Source: Streptosporangiales bacterium (GTDB taxonomy: Bacteria > Actinomycetota > Actinomycetes > Streptosporangiales > Streptosporangiaceae). Taken from it: DNA of 32,424 bases. The position numbers and the translations under genes were made by a program. The stretch lies in NCBI GenBank assembly GCA_017882645.1, contig JADGPC010000019.1:1-32424 (forward strand), read 5' to 3'. Position 1 is the stretch's first letter, and every line of letters begins with the position of its first letter. Shown here piece after piece: positions 22,787 to 31,807 of the stretch. Below the pieces are notes generated by a model, which was given only the letters and a program-made list of their open reading frames with translations, made no database searches and was not told the origin of the DNA.

Positions 22787-23548
22787 GTGGCTGTTCTGCT
22801 GGGCTCCAACTCCAAGGTCTTTGACCCGATGCGCGCGGCGGGGATCGAGGTCCGCACGTTTCGCGCGTATCGCGATCAGTACAACTTCATCCCGACGGTC
22901 TGGCCCGCGAAGGAGAGCGTGCCGGACGCGAGGGTCACGCTGTCGATCAGGCCGGTGCCGGACGACCTGCTGGCGGGCAGGCTGGACGAGCAGCTGAGAT
23001 CGTTCATCGCGACGGCGCCGCCGGGGGTGAAGCTGTCGGCATGGCATGAGGCGTCGAACCTGGAGGGGTATCCCGACTACGTCACGGACAGCAGCATGTC
23101 GGCGGTGCACGAGTACATGCAGGGCCTGTGCCGCGGGTCGAACGTCCGGTACGGGTCCATCATCTGCGCGGTGCCGAGCGAGACCAAGACGTGGATGGGG
23201 ACCAGCCTGGACTGGTACGGACTGGACATTTACGACTTCGGCGAGGGGCAGTTCCGGGACTGGCACGGCGGGATCAGCAAGAAGAAGCTGTTCGACCGGC
23301 TCGAGGACATGCGCCAGACGTGCCGGGAGCTGACCGGGCGGGACGCGCCGGAGATCGATATCTGCGAGACCAATGACCCGCGGGCGGGGCACCGGGGCGA
23401 GTGGTTCGCGCTGCTGGCCGAGTGGCTGGCCGGTAACGGCGGCGGGCGGCTGCAGACGTTCTGGAACCCGTCCGGATCGCTGAGCGGGCCGTGGCTGCCC
23501 GACGACGAGGAGACCATCGGGGCGCTGCGCTCGCTGGCGAGCGGCTAG
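22787..23548 (+). CDS. putative TIM-barrel glycoside hydrolase
   Basis: 253 residues from the GTG at 22787. The sequence reads as a beta/alpha barrel: VAVLLGSN, VRTFRAY, VTLSIRPVP, VKLSAWHEASN, VRYGSIICAVP, WYGLDIYDFGEG, EIDICETND, GGRLQTFWNPSG. WHEASN and DICETN are spaced like the acid/base and nucleophile glutamates of clan GH-A enzymes such as GH26 mannanases, so I suggest glycosidase activity, but I cannot name the family. No signal peptide is visible. An in-frame ATG at 22643 would add 48 residues of repeat-encoded Asp/Arg/Gly sequence, which I think is untranslated. Its downstream end meets the KAP pseudogene on the opposite strand. Confidence 0.6.
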   Translation: MAVLLGSNSKVFDPMRAAGIEVRTFRAYRDQYNFIPTVWPAKESVPDARVTLSIRPVPDDLLAGRLDEQLRSFIATAPPGVKLSAWHEASNLEGYPDYVTDSSMSAVHEYMQGLCRGSNVRYGSIICAVPSETKTWMGTSLDWYGLDIYDFGEGQFRDWHGGISKKKLFDRLEDMRQTCRELTGRDAPEIDICETNDPRAGHRGEWFALLAEWLAGNGGGRLQTFWNPSGSLSGPWLPDDEETIGALRSLASG

Positions 23549-25436
23549 GAACAAGGAGTCTGCCGCCCCTTGGGAGACAGCCTCCCCGTTCAAGCGGCTT
23601 CCGAACACGTCCGCTAGTTCGAGATGACGTTGCGCGTCTGCAACATCCATGCCCTGCATCATGAGCTGAGCGTGCACGTCAGTCTCGCCTCTGGCCTGGA
23701 CAATCAGTCCGTTACGCACGATGACTACTGACGGTCCTATTTCACATCCCACGTTCACTGCCGCGCTAAGCCTCGCAACAGGTTGCCCGTCTACCAAAAG
23801 GTCGACGGGCTGTTCGAAGGTGACTTCCATCCTGTGGGCGGGCAAGTGAATAATCTCCTCCTGCGCTCCTTCTTCACGTGTTCGGCTCATCGCACTCGTC
23901 AAATCAGATCTCTTATTCCAGCCCGTGAGAATCAGTTCGGAAAGGCTTACGTCTAGCGAACGAGCAAGTGTGTCCTTAACCTGCTCCACGAGCAGACGCC
24001 GGACCTTGGCGGTCAGGCTGCGACCAATATTCAAACCGCTAAGAACCGGCCCAAGGATGCCGTCAAGCTCACGCGTCCCGACGGCGAGGATAGACCACAG
24101 GGCCATCCTTCCTCGATCCGATGGGCCGACCGCGTCGGACACGGCGACGGCCGAAGTGAGAGTCAGGTACGGCTGTATATCAAGGTCGGCTGCGATTGGC
24201 ACGAGACGCAAGGCCTGTGCCAGTCCAGGTGCGGGCGCGACGTATTTAACCCAAAGTTCCGCGGGATCGATATGCGTGACCGAGTCGGTGGGGTCCGGGG
24301 ATGAATCCTGATCCTGGGCAGGCAGCAACTCGTGGATTGCCGTCGGCTGCATCCGCAGGATCCGGTACAGGGCAGGGGTCAGGTTCTGGATAAGAACGAC
24401 CACAGCTAGGACTCGCGGGTCGTAGGCCGGAGTGAACGACTCTGGGTCGACGAGGGAGTGGCTAAGGAGAAGGACGTTGATCATCCGCTTGAGCTGCCGC
24501 GGGTCGTCGGGAGCTGCGGTACTCAAAACTTGGCGGCAGGCTCTGAGCTCATATGGCACTCGCGATGTGACGAAATCGTTTATGACAGGTTTGTTGATGG
24601 GCGGCAGAGCAAAGGGCAACTGAATGATCTTGTCGAGAAACGACTCTGCCCGCAGGCCGAGCTCGCCATACTCCGCGGCGACTGCCGCCTCGATCGGCTC
24701 GCGATCGAGGCCGAGAACGAAGATGCAGTTCTCGAAGTCCAAAAACAGGTGCAGCGCCTCAAGCAGGCGCAGTGCAGTTCGCGGGCGGCAGCGATCGAGA
24801 TCGTCGATGAGAAAAACGAGGCCTGCCATCCTTCCTGCCCGCAGCATCAAGTACAGACTCGAAGTGCTTGCGGATTTGAGCCTGCTGGGTGCGCCGCTCG
24901 TACAAACCCTCGGCAACTTCGTCAAGTACTCGACCCACCCGAAAACCGATAACTGGCACCTGCACCTCGGCTGCCATCGCCCGCCCAATGTTGACCAGAG
25001 CCTCCTTCACCCTTTGCTTTCCCAGCTGGCCAAGTTGTTCAGCGGTTTCGTGAAGCAACCCGAGAACGGGAGTCTCGTCAGACTGATGCATCCAGGGATT
25101 GAACCAAACCGTGCGCGGCACACGGCCTGACTCCCGAGACAGCTTCAGACTGTCTCGTAGTTGGATCATCAACGATGTCTTTCCGGCTCCCCAAGCGCCG
25201 TAAATGGCAATGACAAGAGGCGTGTCGGCATGGGTGATCACGTTTGCGAGGGCTTGAACGTAGGAGCCTCTACCCAGCTCGTCCTTCTGGGCCGGGGCGT
25301 CGCCGTGGATTGTGAGCTGAATCGGACCAGGCGTCGCGCTCGTCTCCGAGATGCCGACCGTTGCCGGAGGTACGGCGCCGGGTTGGACTATGAAAGACGG
25401 CGCAGAGCCTTCGACGTCACGACGCCAGCGGTTCAT
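23549..25436 (-). pseudogene. KAP-family P-loop NTPase, frameshifted and lacking its own stop
   Basis: The reading frame from ATG 25436 has Walker A (AIYGAWGAGKTSLM, around 25176-25199). Walker B (LVFLIDDLDRC, around 24790-24815) is in the next frame. Reading up to AAGRK, dropping one G near 24829-24834 and continuing as MAGLVFLIDDLDR restores a normal KAP NTPase (FVLGLDREPIEAAVAAEYGELG, KRMINVLLLS downstream). After Walker B the frame is open through a C-terminal beta-rich region to about 23560 and then continues without a stop antisense through the whole glycoside-hydrolase-like gene, so the native 3' end also seems lost. Codons are less GC-rich than in the neighbours, hinting at acquisition. 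KAP NTPases are membrane-associated or defence-linked ATPases. A sequencing error could also explain the shift. Confidence 0.78.
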
Positions 25437-25571
25437 CCCAAGCACTCTATGACCACCACCGTGGCGATGTCGGCCCGCTGCTGCCTCGGCTTGTGCTGCC
25501 CGCCGCAGGCCAACCGTTGCGAGCGGAAAGGCGACGCGTTGTGCTCGCAAATGGTCGGGCATCGGCTCCCT

Positions 25572-26357
25572 TTAGACGCGGGCGACGAGGTAGCGGAACA
25601 CGTTGTCCTGGCGGTAGGTGCCGTCGGGCTGGCGGCTGCCGGCGAACGCACGGGTGAGCGCGCCGCGGACGGCGGGCAGCCCGGTGTTTCGGATGGCCTT
25701 CTGGGCCGGGCCCGAGCTGAGCTGGGTCCGCACAGCGGTCGCCAGGTCCGGGTAGATGAGTGGGTTGGGGACGTCGGCGACCGTCAGCGGCGTCAGCCCG
25801 GCCCTAGCGGCCAGGTCCTCGAGCCGGCCGTCCTCGCTCCAGGCGACGGCCCCGGGGGCGGCCGGGGGCGCCGGCGGCAGCAGCGGTCCCAGCTCGGCGA
25901 ACAGGACGCCGCTCTCGCACTTGTCCGGCGGCCCCCAGACCACGAAGCTGACCAGCCCGCCGGGCTTGACGACCTGGCTCACGCCCTTGACCACTGCCAC
26001 CGCGTCGTCGGCGTACTGGACCGAGTTGAAGGCGGTGACCACGTCGAACGCGTCGCGGGGGAACGGCAGCGGATCCTCCAGATCGCCCGCGACCAGCGTG
26101 GCGCCTGGCACTCGTTCTGCCGCGATGTCCAGCAGTGGCTGGGTCACGTCGATGCCGGATACCTCGGCCCCTCGCCGGGCCGCGAGCAGCAGCGCGAAGC
26201 CGCCGCCGCAGCCGACGTCGAGCAGTTTCGTGCCCCGGCCGACCTCGGTCGCGTCGAGGACTGCCTCGTAGAACGGGGTGCACATCGGCTCGTTGTAGTC
26301 GGACCAGTCACGTGCCCCTGGGCCCCACAGTTCTGCTTCTTCCTTGCCGGTACTCAT
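25572..26357 (-). CDS. class I SAM-dependent methyltransferase
   Basis: 261 residues. Motif I is LLDVGCGGGFALLLAARRGA, followed by the acidic motif II loop (VSGIDVTQPLLD), AGDLEDPLPFPRDAFDVVTAFNS as motifs III-IV, and the post-strand LVSFVVWGPP. This is the UbiE/methyltransferase-11 type, acting on small molecules in the cytoplasm. The ATG at 26357 has AAGGAGC at about nine bases; an upstream in-frame start would add a poorly conserved Arg/Pro-rich segment. Nothing next to it suggests the substrate. It is separated from the LuxR-type gene upstream by the large inverted repeat at 26518-26566. Confidence 0.88.
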   Translation of the reverse strand: MSTGKEEAELWGPGARDWSDYNEPMCTPFYEAVLDATEVGRGTKLLDVGCGGGFALLLAARRGAEVSGIDVTQPLLDIAAERVPGATLVAGDLEDPLPFPRDAFDVVTAFNSVQYADDAVAVVKGVSQVVKPGGLVSFVVWGPPDKCESGVLFAELGPLLPPAPPAAPGAVAWSEDGRLEDLAARAGLTPLTVADVPNPLIYPDLATAVRTQLSSGPAQKAIRNTGLPAVRGALTRAFAGSRQPDGTYRQDNVFRYLVARV

Positions 26358-26517
26358 GGGCTGCGCTCCTTGCGTGGGGATCGGATTGCAGCCAGCGTCC
26401 GCCCGCGGCCTGGGGCAGCGCATCGGTGCGATCACGTATCGCGCTACGTATCCGCGCGCCATCGTCGGGGTTTCTCAGGCCGATCAGGGCCGGCCAGGGA
26501 GCGCAGTAGTGATTCCT

Positions 26518-26566
26518 TGATCACGGAAGCGAGTCAGCAGAATCTGCTGACAGCCTTCCGTGATCA
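26518..26566 (-). terminator. two-stem inverted repeat overlapping a stop codon
   Basis: TGATCACGGAAG (26518-26529) and CTTCCGTGATCA (26555-26566) form a perfect 12-bp stem. Inside, GTCAGCAG-AAT-CTGCTGAC forms a perfect 8-bp stem. They are separated by a symmetric cga/agc internal loop. The right end contains the stop of the LuxR-type ATPase gene. It probably terminates that gene. It lacks a U-tract, and its near-perfect symmetry is unusual. Confidence 0.65.
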
Positions 26567-29395
26567 TGGAAGTGCCCGGCGCGGCGGGGCTGCGTCGGCA
26601 CGGATTGTGGCGAGCTGGGTTCGCGATCGGGCGCCGGTCTTGCGCAGCAGGCTTTCGACGTGCTTCTCCACGGTCCGGTGCGAGACGGTCAGCTGAGCGG
26701 CGATGTCCCGGTTCGACAAGCCGAGCGCCACGAGGTCGAGGATCTCGCGTTCCCGCGGCGTGACGCCCAGCGGCGCCAGCCGGTCCGGGGCCGGTCTCGC
26801 GAGCAGGCTGGCACAGCGCTCGGCGAGCGGGTCGAGGCCGGCGGCGGTGAAGGCCTTCGACGCCGATGTGAGCCAGCGCCGGGGATCGCCCCAGCCGTCG
26901 GCCAGGGCGGGTTCGGCCACGAGCAGCCGGGCGAGGTCGGACCAGACCGGGAAATGGGCGAGTTCGGCGGCCGCCTGGTCAGCGAGCTCGCCCGCGCGGT
27001 CATGGCCCGACGGGGCGCGGTCGGGACCCGGGGGGCGGCGCCCGGCTAGCACGGCCTCGGCGTAGAGGAGCATTCCGCGGTTGGCGCGGTTGACGGTCAT
27101 GCCGGTTCGCCGGGCGGCGGCAACGGCCTCGGCCGCGTCCGGGTCGGCCTGCGCGGCGAGCAGGACCGGCCACAGGCCGAGGTAAATGCCGGGTCCGGAG
27201 TTGGGCAGCGGCTGCAGGTGATCGACGGCGCGCTGGAGCGCGTGGCGGGCGCCCGCGTCGTCGCCGTCCAGCAGCGCGGCTATCCCGCGCGCGCCCCAGA
27301 CCGACCCCGCGATCTCCGCGTCACCGGGGGCGGCCGCGAGGGCGAGGCTGTTGTAGCGCTCCATCGCCTCGGTGTCCCGGCTGAGCGCGCGGAGTTCGGC
27401 TATGAACACCAGGGCAGTGGCGGTGAGCTGGGTCAGGCGCAGCTGCTCGGAGGCGGCAAGGGCAGCGGCCGCGTGCCGTTCGCCGGTGACGGGATCGAAC
27501 CGGAACAGGCACGCCGCGGCCAGCTGGATGTCCAGGACAGCCGCCGTGCTCAGCGCGCCTAGGTCCTCGGCGGCCAGCCGGGCCTGTTTCAGCCGGTCGA
27601 CGCCGGCGCTCTCGAACAGCTCGATGGTCCCGAGCTCGTGCAGGGAACGCAGCCGCCACAGCGGCAGGTTCGCCAGTTCCGCGCAGGCCAGGGCGTCCTC
27701 GAATGCCGCTCGGGCGGCGTACAGGTCACGGGCGCGATGGCTGCGCCCGACCAGGCCGAGCGCATGACACCGTACGTCGGCGGGGGCCTCGGCCGAGCCA
27801 AGGACCAGCTCGGCGAGCTGCTGGACAGCGGCTAGGTCGCGGCGGGCGAGCGCGGTTTCGGCGGCCAGCACGCGCCAGCGCTGTGTTGCTGCCGGGTCCG
27901 GGTTCGCGGCTAGCAGCCGCTCGGCCGCGGCAAGGTGGTCGGCGGCGACCGGCCAGCGGGTCGCCTCGACCGCCGCGTGAGCGATCGCGAGATGGATCAT
28001 GGCCGTCTCGGCGGGCGCGGCTCGCGTGGCTGGCGCCGGAATCCGCAGGGCGGCGGACCCGGCGGTCAGGCACTCGTCGAGTCGTCCGGCCAGCGCCAGA
28101 GCCTCGGTCAGCAGCGCGTTCGCGGTGCGCCGCAGGCTGTCGTCGCCGGCCAGGTCCGCGGCGCGCCGGAGCGTGGCGGTCGCGGTGGCGAGTGCTCCCC
28201 GGCGGAGCGACTCGCGGCCGGACCCGATCAGCAGCCGGGCGGCCTCGTCGGCGTCCCCGGCCTGCTCGGCCAGGTCGGCGGCCAGATCCCGGTTGGGTTT
28301 CAGCATGGCCGGACCGGCTTGCTTGAGTGCGGCCAGCGCCGTGCGGGCTAGTTCCGCCCTCAAGTGAGGCAGGAGGCCTTCGATGATGGCCTCGCGCGTC
28401 AGCGCGTGCCGGAACTGATAGCCGCCGCCGTGGGCGGTGAGCAGCAGGCTGGCGACCGCGTTCTCTAGGGCCGCGCCCACTATCTGCGGTTCTTGATCGC
28501 TCGCGGCCTGCAGGAGCCGCCAGTCGAACTGGCGCCCGAGCGCCGCGGCGAGCTGGATCACCCGGCGCTCGGCTGGATCGAGGTGAGCCATCCGGGCGGC
28601 CGCCGATGCGGCGAAGGTGGCCGGCACGCCGGGGGTGGCCAGCATCTCCTCGACCAGGAACGGCACCCCGTCGGCCGCGCGCACAATGTCCCGCAGGTCG
28701 TCCGGACGTGCGGACGGACGGCAGGCCAGCACCATCCGGCGCGTGTCCTCGTCGGACAGCCTGGCCAGCGAGAGGATCCGGGCGGTGCGCCGGGCGTTGA
28801 GCGCCTGGACGAGGTCGTTGGGCGGCGAAGCGGGTTCTGGGCGGACGGTGATGACGCACAGGATGTGCTCGGCCCGGATGTTGTCCGCGAGGTATTCGAC
28901 GATCGTGAGGGTGTCCGGGTCGGCCCACTGCAGGTCTTCCAGGCCCAGGAGGAGCGCGACCGGGCCGGCCAGGGTGCGGAGCAGGCGGAGGATGGCCTCG
29001 GCTCGCATGACCGGGCTGATGTCGGGGGGGTCTGTTGCGCGGTCGGGTGCGCTGGCGGGTTGCGGGTCGGGGAGTACGTCGCGGAGGGCTGCGGGCCAGG
29101 GGTTTTGTTGCTCGTCGGGGAGCTGGCCCGCGCGGATGGCCTGCAGGATGGCCTCGCTGAGCGGGCGGAACGGGGTCGCCGCGCCCGACGCAACGGCGCG
29201 GCCGGTGACGGCCAGGTCGCCGCGGGCAAGTGCCGTCGCAGTGACCTCGCGGAGGAGGCGCGACTTGCCGATGCCGGCGTCGGCGGTGAGCACGATCAGG
29301 CCGCCGCGTCCCGCCTCGGCGTCGGTCAGGGCGGCGTGAAGAACGGCCAGCTCGGCGTCGCGGCCGAGAACGACCGGGCACAGCACGGGCTCCAT
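26564..29395 (-). CDS. LuxR-family ATPase regulator (LAL type)
   Basis: 943 residues, the normal size for a LAL regulator. The N-terminal AAA/ATPase domain has Walker A (ADAGIGKS, Gly-Ile-Gly-Lys-Ser at 41-45) and Walker B-like LLLGLEDLQWAD (148-158). A long TPR-like helical region (about 330-830) follows. The C-terminal LuxR helix-turn-helix (about 880-925) reads GVTPREREILDLVALGLSNRDIAAQL. Such proteins bind ATP and a ligand and then activate transcription; targets and ligand are unknown. The ATG at 29395 lies 25 nt after the amidohydrolase stop, so the two may be cotranscribed, and a GGAGGG occurs about 12 nt before it. Confidence 0.9.
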   Translation of the reverse strand: MEPVLCPVVLGRDAELAVLHAALTDAEAGRGGLIVLTADAGIGKSRLLREVTATALARGDLAVTGRAVASGAATPFRPLSEAILQAIRAGQLPDEQQNPWPAALRDVLPDPQPASAPDRATDPPDISPVMRAEAILRLLRTLAGPVALLLGLEDLQWADPDTLTIVEYLADNIRAEHILCVITVRPEPASPPNDLVQALNARRTARILSLARLSDEDTRRMVLACRPSARPDDLRDIVRAADGVPFLVEEMLATPGVPATFAASAAARMAHLDPAERRVIQLAAALGRQFDWRLLQAASDQEPQIVGAALENAVASLLLTAHGGGYQFRHALTREAIIEGLLPHLRAELARTALAALKQAGPAMLKPNRDLAADLAEQAGDADEAARLLIGSGRESLRRGALATATATLRRAADLAGDDSLRRTANALLTEALALAGRLDECLTAGSAALRIPAPATRAAPAETAMIHLAIAHAAVEATRWPVAADHLAAAERLLAANPDPAATQRWRVLAAETALARRDLAAVQQLAELVLGSAEAPADVRCHALGLVGRSHRARDLYAARAAFEDALACAELANLPLWRLRSLHELGTIELFESAGVDRLKQARLAAEDLGALSTAAVLDIQLAAACLFRFDPVTGERHAAAALAASEQLRLTQLTATALVFIAELRALSRDTEAMERYNSLALAAAPGDAEIAGSVWGARGIAALLDGDDAGARHALQRAVDHLQPLPNSGPGIYLGLWPVLLAAQADPDAAEAVAAARRTGMTVNRANRGMLLYAEAVLAGRRPPGPDRAPSGHDRAGELADQAAAELAHFPVWSDLARLLVAEPALADGWGDPRRWLTSASKAFTAAGLDPLAERCASLLARPAPDRLAPLGVTPREREILDLVALGLSNRDIAAQLTVSHRTVEKHVESLLRKTGARSRTQLATIRADAAPPRRALP

Positions 29396-29420
29396 GCAGT
29401 TAGTGTGCCCTCCGCGCCGC

Positions 29421-30638
29421 TTATCCGCGCACCTTGCGTCCGGCTACGTAGACCGCTCGTATGTTGGCCTTCAGGCTGGCGAGGTCGAACGGGTCGCCGT
29501 CCAGCAGGACTAGGTCGGCGCGCTTGCCGGGCATGATCGTGCCGGTGTCGTCGCCGATCCGGAGGAGGTCGGCGGCCGACTGCGTCGTGGCGGTCAGCAC
29601 CTCCGCCGCGGTCATCCCGCCGGCGGCCATCAGCGGCAGCTCGTCCAGGTTGGTGCCGTGCGGCCCGACCCCGGTGTCGGTGCCCATGGCGATCTTGACC
29701 CCGGCGGCCGCGGCGCGGGCGAAGGCGCTGGCGTGCGCGGCTATCACTTCTCGCGCCTTCGCGGCCACGCCATCGGGCAGCTGACTGCCGGCGTCGGCCG
29801 CGTTCAGGACCGCGTGCGGTGCCACCAGGGTCGGGACCAGCCACGCTCCGGTGCTGAGCATCAGTTCGATGGCCTCGTCGTCCAGGTAGATCCCGTGCTC
29901 GATGGACCTGACCCCGGCGCGCAGGGCGTTCTTGATCCCGTCGGTGGCCTGTGCGTGCGCCATGACCGGCAGGCCGGCCGCGTTCGCCTCGGCCATCAGG
30001 GCGGCGAGCTCGTCGGGCCCGAACTGGGCGTGCTTCGGGCTGTCGCGGGGCGACAGCACGCCACCTGAGGTATGCACCTTGATGACGTCGGCGCCGGCGC
30101 GGATAATCTCGCGCACCCGCTTGCGCATCTCCTCGGGCCCGTCGACTAGGCCCGCTGGCCGCCCCGGGTGCGGCGTCAGGAGGAAGGTCGTCATCCCGGA
30201 CGGCAGCCAGCCGTCGCCGTGGCCGCCGGTCTGGCTCAGTGCGCTGATCGAGATCTGCATCCGCGGCCCGTCGACCAGGCCGTCGGCGACGGCGCGCTGC
30301 ACGCCGAGGTCCGCGCCGCCCGCGTCGCGCACGGTCGTGATGCCGCAGTCCAGCGTCGCCGCGAGGTTCGCCGCCGCTTGGAAGAACTGGTAGGAGAACG
30401 GGCGCTGCAACCGTCGTACTAGGTCGATCCCGGACACCATCACGTGCACGTGGCAGTCGATGAAGCCTGGCAGCACGGTCAGGCCGCTGATGTCGACCTG
30501 CTCGTCCCCGTCCAGGCCGGCCCCGACGTCGACGATCTTCCCGTCGCTGATCACGAAATCCGCTTCGGCGACGGCGCTGCCCGTCCCGTCGAAGACTCGC
30601 CCGCCGCTCAGGACGGTCCTCGCCAGGGTCCTCGCCAT
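29421..30638 (-). CDS. amidohydrolase-superfamily metal hydrolase
   Basis: 405 residues. The metal site is built as in imidazolonepropionase/prolidase-type amidohydrolases: FIDCHVHVM gives the HxH pair (His63, His65), ADVIKVHTSGG holds the probable carboxylated lysine, MAHAQA and RSIEHGIY give the later histidines, and KIAMGTDTG the catalytic Asp. The N- and C-terminal parts form the small beta-sandwich (GGRVFDG..., GKRADLVLLDGDP). Members cleave Xaa-Pro or other N-acyl/peptide bonds; the substrate is not decidable. The ATG at 30638 follows AGGAGG with six bases between. It is the first gene of a likely pair with the LuxR ATPase. Confidence 0.92.
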   Translation of the reverse strand: MARTLARTVLSGGRVFDGTGSAVAEADFVISDGKIVDVGAGLDGDEQVDISGLTVLPGFIDCHVHVMVSGIDLVRRLQRPFSYQFFQAAANLAATLDCGITTVRDAGGADLGVQRAVADGLVDGPRMQISISALSQTGGHGDGWLPSGMTTFLLTPHPGRPAGLVDGPEEMRKRVREIIRAGADVIKVHTSGGVLSPRDSPKHAQFGPDELAALMAEANAAGLPVMAHAQATDGIKNALRAGVRSIEHGIYLDDEAIELMLSTGAWLVPTLVAPHAVLNAADAGSQLPDGVAAKAREVIAAHASAFARAAAAGVKIAMGTDTGVGPHGTNLDELPLMAAGGMTAAEVLTATTQSAADLLRIGDDTGTIMPGKRADLVLLDGDPFDLASLKANIRAVYVAGRKVRG

Positions 30639-30713
30639 GGGCCGCCTCCTGTTCTGCGCCGCTCATCGTGAGACCGTGCTCGGGCTACGTTAGCTAGGTG
30701 CCCTATGGGCGGT

Positions 30714-30887
30714 CTAGCGGACGGTGTCGGGGGGCTTGCCGGGCGCGCCGAGCTTGTAGGCGATGATCAGCGCCTGCTGGTCCTTCGAAGGCGGGACGGA
30801 CGCTCCGGCGATCACGTAGTCACCGTCGACGGGTGACGGGAGCGTTCGACCCGGCGCAGTCAGGCGAGCAGCGACTTGCAGCAAGAC
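30714..30887 (-). pseudogene. C-terminal gene fragment
   Basis: A 57-codon open frame with a protein-like sequence (DGDYVIAGASVPPSKDQQAL, AYKLGAPGKPPDTVR, stop at 30714). It begins directly after the TAG at 30888 in the same frame and has no start codon or ribosome binding site of its own. It looks like the tail of a larger secreted or beta-propeller-like protein, but that assignment is weak. Confidence 0.4.
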
Positions 30888-31248
30888 CTAGGTTTGCTGC
30901 GCCAATCCAGCATCCTGGATGAGGTCTTGATAGTTCACGCCGTCGAGATACGTGTCCAGGATTGCCTGCGCCACCGCTGGCCTTGCCGGGTCCGATTTCC
31001 GCATCAGGGTTGTACATAGGTTCGAGCAGCCCGCTGATCGGCTGGTTCTCGATGAACCAGCGACGCAGCTCCGCGTCGCCGTGCGCTGCCGGTGCAGCTC
31101 CGTGATGCCCCGTCATCTCCCACAACCCCGCCCGGTACAGAGCGGCAACTGGGTAGTCAGGACGACGACGTTCCCCGTGTATGCCGTGCCGTTCGAGGAG
31201 CCGCCCGACCTCCTGCTCCGTCTCGGTCCAAGAGGTCATCCGAGTCAT
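30888..31248 (-). pseudogene. frameshifted hypothetical gene remnant
   Basis: From ATG 31248 one frame gives TETEQEVGRLLERHGIHGER and ELRRWFIENQPISGLLEPMY. Near 31000-31015 the plausible coding sequence moves to the other frame, continuing MRKSDPARPAVAQAILDTYL and ending in DAGLAQQT at a TAG (30888). Joining the two frames gives one reasonable protein of about 120 residues. I do not recognise the family. It lies between the amidohydrolase and the tRNA, with other remnants. Confidence 0.35.
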
Positions 31249-31360
31249 GCCGTGCCCCGCTCGACCAATCGCCCAGAGCAAAGTGATGGGCTGACACAGA
31301 GCAGCGTGGCCTCCGAACCGGTACACCCTGAGCTTCTCGACGGCCTGCGGTGCCGGTGTA

Positions 31361-31504
31361 CTACTGGCGCCCGGATGCCGGCCGACATGGTGCCTTCTTG
31401 ACGTCGCCGGTCTCGTCCACCACCAGCACATGGACGAAGTAGATGGCATCTTCGCCGTAGCCACGCCGACCGATAGCGCCGACAGATAGTCGCGACTGCA
31501 ACCA
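31361..31504 (-). pseudogene. integrase (tyrosine recombinase) N-terminal remnant
   Basis: The 47-codon frame ending at 31361 contains GAIGRRGYGEDAIYF. RRG(Y/H)GE-x-(S/A)IYF is the start of many actinobacterial tyrosine integrases, just before the N-terminal arm-binding domain. What follows does not match the rest of an integrase and stops after about 25 residues. It is oriented as a gene lying directly after the 3' end of tRNA-Ala, the place where integrase genes of tRNA-inserted elements sit. This is probably the scar of a lost element. Confidence 0.5.
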
Positions 31505-31551
31505 CTTGGCTCCCCGGCCTGGCTCCCGGCTCAAATGCTGCGGAACCGCTC

Positions 31552-31606
31552 TGAACCCCTGACCTGCTGGAACTTGGTGGAGCTGAGGGGATTTGAACCC
31601 CTGACC
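31552..31606. repeat. 13-bp direct repeat of the tRNA T-arm (att-like)
   Basis: TGAACCCCTGACC occurs at 31552-31564, just beyond the tRNA 3' end, and at 31594-31606 inside the tRNA T-arm. A second copy of a tRNA 3' segment next to an integrase remnant is what an att site leaves. The 42-bp spacing is far too small to hold an element, so it would be a leftover after deletion. Confidence 0.5.
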
Positions 31607-31651
31607 CCCTCGATGCGAACGAGGTGCGCTACCGGACTGCGCTACAGCCCC
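31575..31651 (-). tRNA. tRNA-Ala (anticodon CGC)
   Basis: Read on the minus strand it folds as a full tRNA: acceptor GGGGCTG/CAGCTCC (one G-U), D arm with AGTCCGGTA, anticodon arm CCTCG-TTCGCAT-CGAGG, and T arm with GGTTCAAATCC. The anticodon CGC reads GCG alanine codons. The 3' CCA is encoded (31575-31577 on the minus strand). Its 3' half is a common integration site for mobile elements. Confidence 0.95.
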
Positions 31652-31807
31652 AAGACCGGGAGCCAGCGTACCAAACCCCGGGCGTGCCCGGCTCCTCCAT
31701 ACTCGGCTCGAGCCCGGTTCGCGCTCGCGGGGTTGGAGCACGAACCCGGACCAGGCCCCAACAGCGCAGCCCCAGCGCCCCAGGGCGCCAGCGCCCGGCT
31801 ACAACGC

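Noticed and set aside
23549-25436. Complete anti-phage defence system around the KAP NTPase
   Set aside because: The gene is broken and I see no partner nuclease, toxin or other defence gene beside it.
31361-31651. Intact prophage or integrative element at the tRNA
   Set aside because: No structural, replication or full integrase gene is present in the window.
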